Source of the DNA: a virus
IMG/VR virus record: IMGVR_UViG_3300010430_000511
Span: 1-21,562 of that record
DNA length: 21,562 bases
Strand: one strand, 5' to 3'
Part shown: piece after piece, positions 6,704 to 13,709 of the stretch
Numbering within the stretch: the stretch's first letter is position 1
Layout: every line of letters begins with the position of its first letter
The notes under the pieces: generated by a model
What the model was told of the DNA's origin: nothing
Databases searched by the model: none
Seen by the model: the letters and a program-made list of their open reading frames with translations, nothing else
Program-made: the position numbers and the translations under genes

Positions 6704-6986
6704 AATCGAGCGGTTTTGCATGATCGACAGGGCTATTATGACGGGCAACTCGTCAAGCCAGCAAGCAATTGCCGACTACGTTGCTGACAAGTTGGGCTTT
6801 CCTGTTTGCTCGGGGACGATCAAAGCAGACCTAGAGCGTATGCGGCGAGATTTTAAAGCGCCCATTCAATACGACACAATAACAAAAGAATATCGTTACA
6901 GCAAGCCCTATGAGTTTAGCGAGGCGTTTATTAGATACTGGAGCGAGTACATGGTTTTAAGTAAAGAACTGGCTAAGATATGTTAA
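6684..6986 (+). CDS. Orphan winged-helix DNA-binding protein, WYL-regulator N-terminus type
   Basis: 100 aa. It resembles the N-terminal DNA-binding part of YafY/WYL transcription factors: an R-x-x-x-I-D-R-like first helix (IERFCMIDRAI, 8-18), a helix-turn-helix with recognition helix CSGTIKADLERMRRDF (42-57), and the wing APIQYDTITKEYRYSKP (59-75), equivalent to the 'APIxYDxxxxGYxYS' strand pair of that family. The WYL ligand-sensing domain is missing; the chain ends ~25 residues later. It could regulate the phage's own cassette or host genes, or be a modified DNA-binding adaptor. It is the only recognisable regulator in the window and overlaps the genes on both sides. Confidence 0.7.
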   Translation: MGKINTKIERFCMIDRAIMTGNSSSQQAIADYVADKLGFPVCSGTIKADLERMRRDFKAPIQYDTITKEYRYSKPYEFSEAFIRYWSEYMVLSKELAKIC

Positions 6987-7723
6987 CCTATAAAAACCTA
7001 GGACGATACGGACGCATAGGAAATCAAATGTTTGAAATAGCGGGCACAATCGGCTTGGCTAAAAAGTACGGCTATGAATTTGGTTTCCCTTACTGGCAGA
7101 ACTACGACCAACTAGAAAGGTTTGGAGGAGGTGAGGATATTGATATACAAAAATGGTTTAAAAACCCGCTACCCTTAATCGACGAGGATATTGATTACGG
7201 GCTTTTTAGAGTTCCTTGGGGTTATCACGACGTTGAGGTTGGGGACAACCATAACATCGAAGGGCATATGCAAAGCGAAAGGTATTTTTTACATTGTGAC
7301 AAACTTATACGTCATTACTTTACCTTTGCAAACGAAACAGAAAAGAATGACAACACTCTTGCAGTTCACTTTCGGGGAGGCGATTACGGTGGAGACTATC
7401 ACCCTACCATGTCTGAGCGATACTATGCAGGAGCTCGTTCTAAGTTTCCCGACGATATGCGTTGCCTGCTTTTCACAGACGATCCACAACGAGCCGCCCA
7501 GGCAATACCTTTTAATTATGAATTAGTAGAGGGCAATCATTCAATGATTGACATGGAAATAATGAGTAAGTGTGACCACCATATTATTGCAAATAGCACG
7601 TTTAGCTGGTGGGGTGCTTGGCTGGCAAACAGCAAAAAGGTTGTCGCTCCTCGCAAGTGGTTTGGCAAGGAAGCGAAAATTAACGGTAACGATTTATATT
7701 GTAAAGGATGGGAAGTATTATAG
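6980..7723 (+). CDS. Alpha-1,2-fucosyltransferase-like enzyme (GT11)
   Basis: 247 aa with the full set of family GT11 motifs in order: GRIGNQMFEIAGTIGLAKK (11-29), GHMQSERYF (95-103), HFRGGDY (130-136; usual HxRRGDY), FTDD (165-168) and IIANSTFSWWGAWL (202-215). GT11 enzymes transfer fucose (some transfer galactose) from GDP-sugar to a terminal sugar, often in O-antigen or capsule. The basic HxRGGDY motif binds the GDP-sugar. It is shorter than most (~290 aa) because of compact loops, but no core motif is missing. No GDP-fucose synthesis gene is present, so the donor would come from the host. It starts 7 nt inside the end of the winged-helix gene. Confidence 0.85.
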   Translation: MLTYKNLGRYGRIGNQMFEIAGTIGLAKKYGYEFGFPYWQNYDQLERFGGGEDIDIQKWFKNPLPLIDEDIDYGLFRVPWGYHDVEVGDNHNIEGHMQSERYFLHCDKLIRHYFTFANETEKNDNTLAVHFRGGDYGGDYHPTMSERYYAGARSKFPDDMRCLLFTDDPQRAAQAIPFNYELVEGNHSMIDMEIMSKCDHHIIANSTFSWWGAWLANSKKVVAPRKWFGKEAKINGNDLYCKGWEVL

Positions 7724-7824
7724 TAGCTTATTTAGTTGGAATATTCACAGGTTTTGCCCTTGCTTTTGCAATTGGCAAACATTACGCAGACAAAAGAGAT
7801 GAAGATAATAAAGATAGTGACTGA
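7708..7824 (+). CDS. Small single-span membrane protein
   Basis: A 38-aa ORF, overlapping the end of the fucosyltransferase gene by 16 nt. Residues ~3-23 form one hydrophobic helix (IIVAYLVGIFTGFALAFAIG) with small residues spaced along it. It is followed by a short, strongly charged tail (KRDEDNKDSD), a classic tiny bitopic membrane protein. No family recognised. It could anchor the sugar-modifying enzymes or serve another membrane role. Support comes from its composition and tight fit in the overlap chain. Confidence 0.5.
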   Translation: MGSIIVAYLVGIFTGFALAFAIGKHYADKRDEDNKDSD

Positions 7825-7975
7825 TTGGCAGCCCTCAGAAAAGGAGCGGGCCGAATTGATTAAACAGTTTCATGGTGACGGGATTGAGAAAACAATTAAC
7901 CGCAAAAAGTATAAGGCCGTAGGTATGCAAGCAACAGACAAGGGGCTTAGAATATCATTCGAACCATGCGAGTAA
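7799..7975 (+). CDS. Small hypothetical protein
   Basis: 58 aa from ATG 7799. An in-frame ATG at 7736 exists, but the residues between are an out-of-frame reading of the membrane-protein gene, so 7799 is preferred. The sequence reads as a small alpha/beta protein: MKIIKIVTDWQPSEKERAEL, a Lys-rich loop, then KGLRISFEP. It overlaps the next gene by 10 nt. Not recognised. Confidence 0.5.
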   Translation: MKIIKIVTDWQPSEKERAELIKQFHGDGIEKTINRKKYKAVGMQATDKGLRISFEPCE

Positions 7976-8643
7976 GCGCCAACATTGCGACATATCCACC
8001 GAGAAAGCAGAGCCTTTTAAAAATGCTCGACTCTATTTATAGTCAATTCGACGTAATAAGAGTCTATCTAAACGGCTACAATGAGCCGCCCGCGTTTGAC
8101 GATCCTCATAACAAAATGGTCTGGCTCATGGGCGACGACCTAACGGACAACGGCAAATTTTTCGCCCTAGACCATATCAAAGAGGATGAATACTACTTTA
8201 CCCTCGACGACGATTTAATTTATAGTGCAGATTATAGGGATGTAACTATTGAGAACATCATTAGATTTAACTGCATTGTAACATATCACGGCAGGGAATT
8301 ACTCGGGACGGGCCGAGACTATTATAAAGGCCACCGTTCGCACCGATGTCTCGACAGGGTTACAGGCAACTATTCTATCGACGTGGCTGGGACGGGAGTA
8401 ACCGCTTTCGATACTCGGTATTTTCACCCCAAAGAACTAGCACACCACCCAAAGCAGAAAATGAGTGATCTATTATTTAGCTTTGAGGCGGCAACGCAAG
8501 GGGCTAAAATAATGGTTTGCGAACATGGTTACGGGTGGATAACTCACATACACAACGACGAGACAATTTACGAGACTGAAACCGCTAAAGGGATAACAGT
8601 ACAAAACCAAATAGCCGACCTTATTTATGGACTCAGAAATTAA
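7966..8643 (+). CDS. GT2-like glycosyltransferase (GT-A fold)
   Basis: 225 aa. The N-terminal strand and helix SANIATYPPRKQSLLKMLDS (4-23) is the GT2 entry motif (usual 'TYNRPxxLxxxLxSI'), followed by VIRVYLNGYNEPP (30-42) and the metal-binding acid triad YYFTLDDDLIYSADY (76-90). The stretch GVTAFDTRYF (~140-150) is typical of the strand that closes over the acceptor in phage-type members. No membrane segment, so cytoplasmic. The last 17 nt overlap the following virion gene, tying the sugar cassette to the late operon. The transferred sugar is unknown. Confidence 0.75.
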   Translation: MRVSANIATYPPRKQSLLKMLDSIYSQFDVIRVYLNGYNEPPAFDDPHNKMVWLMGDDLTDNGKFFALDHIKEDEYYFTLDDDLIYSADYRDVTIENIIRFNCIVTYHGRELLGTGRDYYKGHRSHRCLDRVTGNYSIDVAGTGVTAFDTRYFHPKELAHHPKQKMSDLLFSFEAATQGAKIMVCEHGYGWITHIHNDETIYETETAKGITVQNQIADLIYGLRN

Positions 8644-9307
8644 GATTAAAATACCGTCCTCGGTTCAAAATATGCAGATAAAGCACGTCAAATACTTGCA
8701 CGGCCTTAGCCGACTTGTGGAAGATCAAGAGGTAAAAGACTACGATAGCGTTGAGCCCTCAGACGAGGAGCTTTGCTATCTGCTTTCTGTATTCACAGGG
8801 ATAACAATGGACGTGTTTAAGGTCACGACTAAGCTCGACAACCTCGAGCTATTCCAAGTCATAAACGGAGTCTTTAAGACGTACATAAAAAATCTAACTA
8901 TTCCAGACCATTTAGAATATGAAGGACAGAGGTACACCCTTCAAACTGATTTTACCAAGCTCCCGACCTCTTGGTTTATGGATCTTAGTGTTTCAGATTG
9001 GGACGAGAACCCCGAGGACTTGATGAGTTTTTGCTATATCGAGGAGGGCATGACCTACGGAGAGACAGACAAGCACGGCGGGATAGTTAACCCCCGAGCG
9101 AAACGAAATGAGGTATTTAATAAGCACGTCCCTTTGGATTTATACCTAGATGTTAACGGTTTTTTTTTGGACAAATGGAGCTTGTTGCGTCCATCCTTGG
9201 GCGTGATACTGAGCGACAAGGAGCTAAAGTCATTCTCAAACCGTATGAATGGGAGGAAACGATTAACGCCGTTAGCGAAAAGTATCGAGCGACATGGTTC
9301 GAAATAA
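8627..9307 (+). CDS. Possible tail assembly chaperone, zero-frame product
   Basis: 226 aa in the zero frame. The N-terminal region (IKIPSSVQNMQIKHVKYLHGL, read from residue 5 on), a stretch near LLSVFTGITMDVFKV and a beta-hairpin near LEYEGQRYTLQTDFTKL recall a loosely conserved group in Bacteroidota phages that I link to tail assembly chaperones. That assignment is tentative. From residue ~181 the zero frame becomes Arg/Lys/Ser-rich and unlike the rest, while the -1 frame continues with a natural-looking protein. The switch falls exactly at a run of nine T, so the main or alternative product is probably a 266-aa frameshifted chain ending at 9426. Tail chaperones of many siphophages are made as such a frameshift pair. 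Confidence 0.6.
   Translation: MDSEIKIKIPSSVQNMQIKHVKYLHGLSRLVEDQEVKDYDSVEPSDEELCYLLSVFTGITMDVFKVTTKLDNLELFQVINGVFKTYIKNLTIPDHLEYEGQRYTLQTDFTKLPTSWFMDLSVSDWDENPEDLMSFCYIEEGMTYGETDKHGGIVNPRAKRNEVFNKHVPLDLYLDVNGFFLDKWSLLRPSLGVILSDKELKSFSNRMNGRKRLTPLAKSIERHGSK
9160..9168 (+). other. T9 run: candidate -1 frameshift or slippage site
   Basis: Nine T residues read as GGT TTT TTT TTG in the zero frame (codons at 9158, 9161, 9164, 9167). A -1 slip keeps perfect codon-anticodon pairing and moves reading into the open frame ending at 9426. Seven bases further, ATGGA (9175-9179) can pair with TCCAT (9190-9194) around a 10-nt loop; TGGAC/GTCCA (9168-9172 / 9189-9193) is an alternative. Both are weak stems. 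Transcriptional slippage or a sequencing indel could give the same picture. Confidence 0.5.
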
Positions 9308-9426
9308 TGAACTGGAACTTTTTAGTATTCTGTCATAGGGTTGACTTTATGAACCATGAGCATCGTCAAGACCAGCTCAAACAAAATCAAAAACACGTCC
9401 ACCCCTCACACCGTAAGAAACAATAA
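9166..9426 (+). CDS. C-terminal extension of the 8627 gene in the -1 frame
   Basis: This open frame continues the 8627 gene after a -1 shift at the T run, adding 86 residues for a 266-aa product. It has its own ATG at 9175 (83 aa) but no sign of an independent start signal. The sequence looks far more protein-like than the overlapping zero frame: ILGRDTERQGAKVILKPYEW, then ATWFEIMNWNFLVFCHRVDF, then a His/Gln/Lys-rich tail. By analogy with gpG/gpGT of lambda-type phages, the long form may carry a domain that binds the tail tube or tape measure while the short form coats it. The analogy is inference. Confidence 0.55.
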   Translation, partial: FGQMELVASILGRDTERQGAKVILKPYEWEETINAVSEKYRATWFEIMNWNFLVFCHRVDFMNHEHRQDQLKQNQKHVHPSHRKKQ

Positions 9427-9431
9427 CGGGG

Positions 9432-9450
9432 TTTTACTGTCTTATAAGTA
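9432..9450 (+). promoter_or_regulatory. TGTCTTA element ahead of the tail gene block
   Basis: TTTTACTGTCTTATAAGTA lies in the 25-nt gap before the ATG at 9452. It matches the element at 17712-17731 (TTTTCATTGTCTTACAAGTA) at nearly every position if one gap is allowed, and shares the TGTCTTA core with 1062-1068. It contains the palindrome CTTATAAG (9441-9448). It is too close to the start codon for an ordinary promoter with a leader, so an operator or RNA-level role is more likely. Confidence 0.4.
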
Positions 9451-9451
9451 G

Positions 9452-9991
9452 ATGGCAGACGACGACGCACTATCATATTTAGAAGATTTAGGGAAAGCCC
9501 AGGAGGATATAAAAAGCCCCTCGGGCCCTTTGGCTGTCGTCATAAAGGAATGGGGAGAGCAAACCATTGACGAGATGAAAAAAAAGGCCCCTAAGGGCTC
9601 GGGCGATCTTCGGCAATCAATAGCATTTGAGTTTAAAACAGAAAAAGGGGCGATAGTCATAGACTTCACAGCCAACGACTATTGGGATTTCATCAACTCA
9701 GGGGTTAAAGGAACTCAAGGGGGCTCATCAAAAAAAGGCTACTCGTTTAGCAACCACGCCAAAACCTCAAGCTCGGGGGTTAATTTTAAGGAGTCAATAA
9801 AGGAGTGGATTATCAACAAAGGGATAAAAGCACAGGACGGCGATTACGACGCTCTGGCTTTTGTTATTATGAGAGCGGTCAAGCGTAAAGGAATAAAAGC
9901 GACAAACTTCGTGGACGATGTACTAACCGAGGGCAATATTGAGGGGCTACAAAACGCCCTGTTTGAAGCTTATAAAAAACTTGTAACCTAA
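9452..9991 (+). CDS. HK97 gp10-like tail completion/neck protein
   Basis: 179 aa. The core KKAPKGSGDLRQSIAFEFK (~43-62) followed by a strand-rich section and YWDFINSGVKGTQ (~76-88) is the signature of HK97 gp10-like proteins (usual 'APxxTGxLxxSI...YxxFvexGt'). A second landmark is the C-terminal IMRAVKRKGIKATNFVDDVL, where family members often have a 'GIKPTxFFxxa' stretch. These proteins act at the head-tail joint or tail terminator during assembly. Length is normal. It is the first gene after the chaperone-like pair, and its stop overlaps the next ATG by one base (TAATG). Confidence 0.75.
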   Translation: MADDDALSYLEDLGKAQEDIKSPSGPLAVVIKEWGEQTIDEMKKKAPKGSGDLRQSIAFEFKTEKGAIVIDFTANDYWDFINSGVKGTQGGSSKKGYSFSNHAKTSSSGVNFKESIKEWIINKGIKAQDGDYDALAFVIMRAVKRKGIKATNFVDDVLTEGNIEGLQNALFEAYKKLVT

Positions 9992-11154
9992 TGGCTGTAA
10001 CTATTCACCAAACCCCCGAGGCTTTTACGCCCTCAGACAATCCCGTTGTCTGGACATTCTCAAGCGACCAAACCGCTCAGAGTAATTTTTACTATCAAAT
10101 ATCTATCTACATAGACGACGCGCTTGTTGCTGAGGAGCAAATTTTCCCCGAGTCTGGAATATACGCCAAATACGACGCAAGCGATTGGGCTAGTAATTCA
10201 TGCAACAGACCAACCACCTCAACAGCAATGGAGGCAGACGCAGCCAACACTTGCGAGGTGAGGATTACAATTACTGAAAGATATGGGACACCCGTAGCCG
10301 ACCAAGCCAGCACCGCAGGGACTAATATAGTATGCTGGAAAGCGGGAATGTTTAACGAGGATTTTGCCGCTTGGGACTCTAGCGCCTATGTAGTGGACGG
10401 GGTTACAACAGATTTAAAATGGCTAACTAACTTCCCAACAGAGTACTATCAAAAGGTCGGGCTAACTGAGCACGTTAGACTTATGCTATTAACCGATGAG
10501 ACAGATGTAGACCTTACAATTACCCTCTACGATGAGGACGACAATAGTATTGCAAGCGCCTCCTCTACTTATGGGGCGGCTAACTTTGTCAGTATATTTA
10601 ATTTCGCCCCTGACGTTATAGTTGACGACACGGCTATAACTGACGCGAATTTTTCAACGTGCTCCTATTATATTATATCGGAGGATTCGGGAGAGGTAGA
10701 GGACTACCGTTTTGAGATCCAAACCGATTGCCAATACGACAGTTATAAGCGCCTCCACTTTCTTAGCACATGGGGAAGTATTGAGTCTTTAAGCTACAAC
10801 CTAGTGAGCCGCGTATCAAATAACCCTAAATCGTATGGCTATCGCAGATATTGGGGAGAGTGGAATAGTTCAGCATTTGAGTTTAACGACTCTCAAGGAA
10901 CCGACTTAGATTTTGCTAAGATTGTAACCAGAAGCATGAGGATTGAGAGCGATTGGCTATTTGAAGAAATCCAACATTGGATAGTTGACAACCTACACAC
11001 CTCGAATTTAGTCATGATTGAGGACACGGCGGGGGTTTTACTTGAGAGAAGTATAAAGGCCCGACGCTCAGAAAAGAAGTGGAATAAAGAGGACCAACTT
11101 TTTACGGATAAGGTAACGGTTGTAATGCCGTCGCTAATTAATGCAAGGCTTTGA
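9991..11154 (+). CDS. Tail protein of Bacteroidota-phage type, lies before the 852-aa tail protein
   Basis: 387 aa. The N-terminal segment MAVTIHQTPEAFTPSDNPVVW, then FYYQISIYIDDALV (~33-46), is the pattern of a phage tail family in Bacteroidota where a 'P.y.P.ynpi.w...' start leads to a fibronectin-like beta domain. The C-terminal part RSMRIESDWLFEEIQHWIVD to LVMIEDTAGVLLERSIKARR matches the part where the same proteins resemble distal-tail or hub proteins. It and the next gene form a pair: the stop (TGA 11152-11154) overlaps the TTG start of the following gene. Probably a distal tail or baseplate component. The exact role is not established from sequence. Confidence 0.6.
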   Translation: MAVTIHQTPEAFTPSDNPVVWTFSSDQTAQSNFYYQISIYIDDALVAEEQIFPESGIYAKYDASDWASNSCNRPTTSTAMEADAANTCEVRITITERYGTPVADQASTAGTNIVCWKAGMFNEDFAAWDSSAYVVDGVTTDLKWLTNFPTEYYQKVGLTEHVRLMLLTDETDVDLTITLYDEDDNSIASASSTYGAANFVSIFNFAPDVIVDDTAITDANFSTCSYYIISEDSGEVEDYRFEIQTDCQYDSYKRLHFLSTWGSIESLSYNLVSRVSNNPKSYGYRRYWGEWNSSAFEFNDSQGTDLDFAKIVTRSMRIESDWLFEEIQHWIVDNLHTSNLVMIEDTAGVLLERSIKARRSEKKWNKEDQLFTDKVTVVMPSLINARL

Positions 11155-13709
11155 AGTTAGAACTATTTATAGACGGTCAAAAAATAGACCTACCAAAAGA
11201 CACCCGAGGGCTCGAGGTGGCTATGTCGTATTCGCAGGCAGATTTTAAAGAGCCAAACAAGCGCCAGAGATCCCTAAGTAAAAACGTCAAGCTCCCAGCG
11301 ACACGAAAAAACAATCTCTTTTTCCATTCAGCGTATGACCTTGCCAGAATTGACACCGACCTTGAGGGTTTTGGGTTTGAGTTCAACCCCGCCGAGAGAT
11401 ACCCAGCCAGAATATTAAGAAACGGGGCCGTAGTGTTTTCTGGAGGGATCAACTACGAGCAATGCGAACTAAAGAACGGTAAGCCTGTTTTCCATAATGT
11501 TACTTTTTACTCGGCAATGACTAACATTTTCCAGAAGTTGGGGGACGTTTTAGTTTCAGAGCTTGGGTGGGATTCTTACGACCATGTTTTGAGCGTGGCA
11601 AACATAGCGGCAAGCTGGACGGCTGGAACAGGATCGTCGTATTTATATCCACTTATTGATTTCGGCCTTACAAACAACCCGCTAAAATATAAGACGAATC
11701 AACTTTATCCATTTGTCTATGTCCGTGAGATTATAGAAAAGTGTTTTACTTATGCGGGCTTTACCCTTGACTCGGATTTTTTAACAACAACGTCCTTTGA
11801 TGAGTATTGCTGGGGCTCGGGTGGAGGTGAAAGGGTTACTATTTCGGTGGCTGACCAAACCCTAAGGCGTTGCCGCTACTCAGGGGACGGGGGACTTACT
11901 CGAAACTATCCACCGAGCGACGTTATTGTAGTTACCTACGAACCGATACCGATATTCTTTTATAACTACGCTTTCCATAAAACGGACAACCTTAGAGACT
12001 CGGACAGCATTACCACCGCAGTAACAACCGACTCCCTTAGCCAGTACGACACAACAACAGGAAACATTACAATAGCCAACACAGGCTTTTATCATTTAAA
12101 CGTGAGCGCCGACGTTCTTTATAGCTGGGCGGTCACAGGCGGCGGGACGTGGAATATAAACACAAGAGCGGAGTTGATCGTTTATAAAAACGAGGCCGAG
12201 ATTGCAAGGCATACGCTTTCGTATAATGACACAGGAGCGGGATCGACAACGGCAAACCTTACACTTTCGCAAGATTTTGATTGCGACGCGGGCGATAATA
12301 TTCGGTGCGCTTTCAGATTTGGAACGGCTGACGAGTCGGGCACGTTAAGCTGGTCGTCTGAACCTGGAACTTTGTCCCTTACTTGGGATTACGACAACAC
12401 AATCGACATGGACCTAACAGCCACTAACGGGGAGGTTGTTGACGGGGACACTATTGTTATGGCCTCGGTTTTGCCAAGGGTAAAAGCACAAGACTTTTTA
12501 AAGGACATGGTTATTGCTTTCAACCTGTTTATCGACGAGCCCGACGCAGACCAAAACGTTAAGGTTGAGGATTTCGACGGGTTCTATTATGAAACCGACG
12601 ACGTTGACCAATGGACCGACCTAGTTGACACCTCCCGAACTATGTCGATAAAACCAGCCTCGACCATCGAGGGCAAGACGTATCAATTTAGATTCACTCA
12701 GGATAGGGACTATTATAAAATGCTGTACTTTAAACAGTACGACATGGACTACGGAGATTATGATTATAACGTGCCTTCGACTTACAAGACAGGAACAAAG
12801 CCCTACATGCTTAAAAATGTTGCTCAAAGCGTTCCCGTCCAGATCGAGGGGACAAGTAATTTAATTATCCCAAGGATATTGGACTACGACGAGGCCACAG
12901 GAGTAACCAAAGCCCACAAAGGTAAGCCCCGAATGTTTATTTATCACGGCCTCATAAGCTCCGACACATGGACGCTAATAAACTCCGACACCCTAGCCGA
13001 AACAGACTACACGAGTTACCCAAGAGTTCACCACCTTGACGATCTTACGAGCCCGACAAAAGACTTTAATTTTTCAAAGCCGACAATTGTGTTTTATGCC
13101 GCCTCAGCTTATTCAAACAACAACCTTTTTTATCAAGGTTACGCTCGGCTCATTAGAGAGCTAACAGGTAGGGACTCTAAAATAGTAAACGCCTTTATCA
13201 AACTAAACGAGACAGACCTCTACCCAGGCTTTTTAAGACGGCAGGCAAATATAAACGGGACGCTCTTTAGAAAAAACATAGTAAAGGATTTCGTTGTTAA
13301 CGATGTCCGAACTACCAAGGTAGAACTAATTAGGCTCGTTGAGAGTTTTAGCGACAGAGATTTTAACACTTCGCTGCCAGAGCAAGGGCTCCCTAATTTT
13401 GGGGACGGCGGGGGAGGCTTTGACGATCCAATTACGGACGATGAGGACGTTTACGGCTGGCAATCTAACTATATGGTTGACGCCTCAGGGGGGGACGTAA
13501 CGATTTCGGCAGACGTGGCACACATGATTAAAGGGCAAACCTTTTCAGTTACAAAGGTAGATAGCTCCCCTGGGAAGGTGACTATAAGCCTCACAGATAG
13601 TAACGGGATTTTAACCCCCACAATATACGGCGAGACAAGCCTCGATTTAGAACTAGAGGGCGAGGTTGCTACAATTTTCTACGATGGTGAAAACTTTAAT
13701 TTAAACTAG
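11151..13709 (+). CDS. Large tail protein (distal tail/tip candidate), TTG start
   Basis: 852 aa. The start codon is TTG, overlapping the upstream stop as TTGA. No ATG lies between the in-frame stop at 11139 and residue 26, and the resulting N-terminus MKLELFIDGQKIDLPKDTRG matches the family's conserved start ('iyingqeidLp.d..i.lty...d...l.kr...yS...klPgTkkN...F'). KRQRSLSKNVKLPATRKNNL at ~37-56 fits the second part of that pattern. The middle is beta-rich; FYHLNVSADVLYSWAV (~310) resembles a jelly-roll/C1q-like module. A glycine-aspartate-rich linker (FGDGGGGFDDPITDDED, ~753-769) precedes a small C-terminal beta domain. Likely tail tip or host-contact protein. Confidence 0.65.
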   Translation: MKLELFIDGQKIDLPKDTRGLEVAMSYSQADFKEPNKRQRSLSKNVKLPATRKNNLFFHSAYDLARIDTDLEGFGFEFNPAERYPARILRNGAVVFSGGINYEQCELKNGKPVFHNVTFYSAMTNIFQKLGDVLVSELGWDSYDHVLSVANIAASWTAGTGSSYLYPLIDFGLTNNPLKYKTNQLYPFVYVREIIEKCFTYAGFTLDSDFLTTTSFDEYCWGSGGGERVTISVADQTLRRCRYSGDGGLTRNYPPSDVIVVTYEPIPIFFYNYAFHKTDNLRDSDSITTAVTTDSLSQYDTTTGNITIANTGFYHLNVSADVLYSWAVTGGGTWNINTRAELIVYKNEAEIARHTLSYNDTGAGSTTANLTLSQDFDCDAGDNIRCAFRFGTADESGTLSWSSEPGTLSLTWDYDNTIDMDLTATNGEVVDGDTIVMASVLPRVKAQDFLKDMVIAFNLFIDEPDADQNVKVEDFDGFYYETDDVDQWTDLVDTSRTMSIKPASTIEGKTYQFRFTQDRDYYKMLYFKQYDMDYGDYDYNVPSTYKTGTKPYMLKNVAQSVPVQIEGTSNLIIPRILDYDEATGVTKAHKGKPRMFIYHGLISSDTWTLINSDTLAETDYTSYPRVHHLDDLTSPTKDFNFSKPTIVFYAASAYSNNNLFYQGYARLIRELTGRDSKIVNAFIKLNETDLYPGFLRRQANINGTLFRKNIVKDFVVNDVRTTKVELIRLVESFSDRDFNTSLPEQGLPNFGDGGGGFDDPITDDEDVYGWQSNYMVDASGGDVTISADVAHMIKGQTFSVTKVDSSPGKVTISLTDSNGILTPTIYGETSLDLELEGEVATIFYDGENFNLN

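Noticed and set aside
7191-7526. 111-aa + strand ORF inside the fucosyltransferase gene
   Set aside because: It overlaps a gene with complete GT11 motifs and shows no family pattern of its own.
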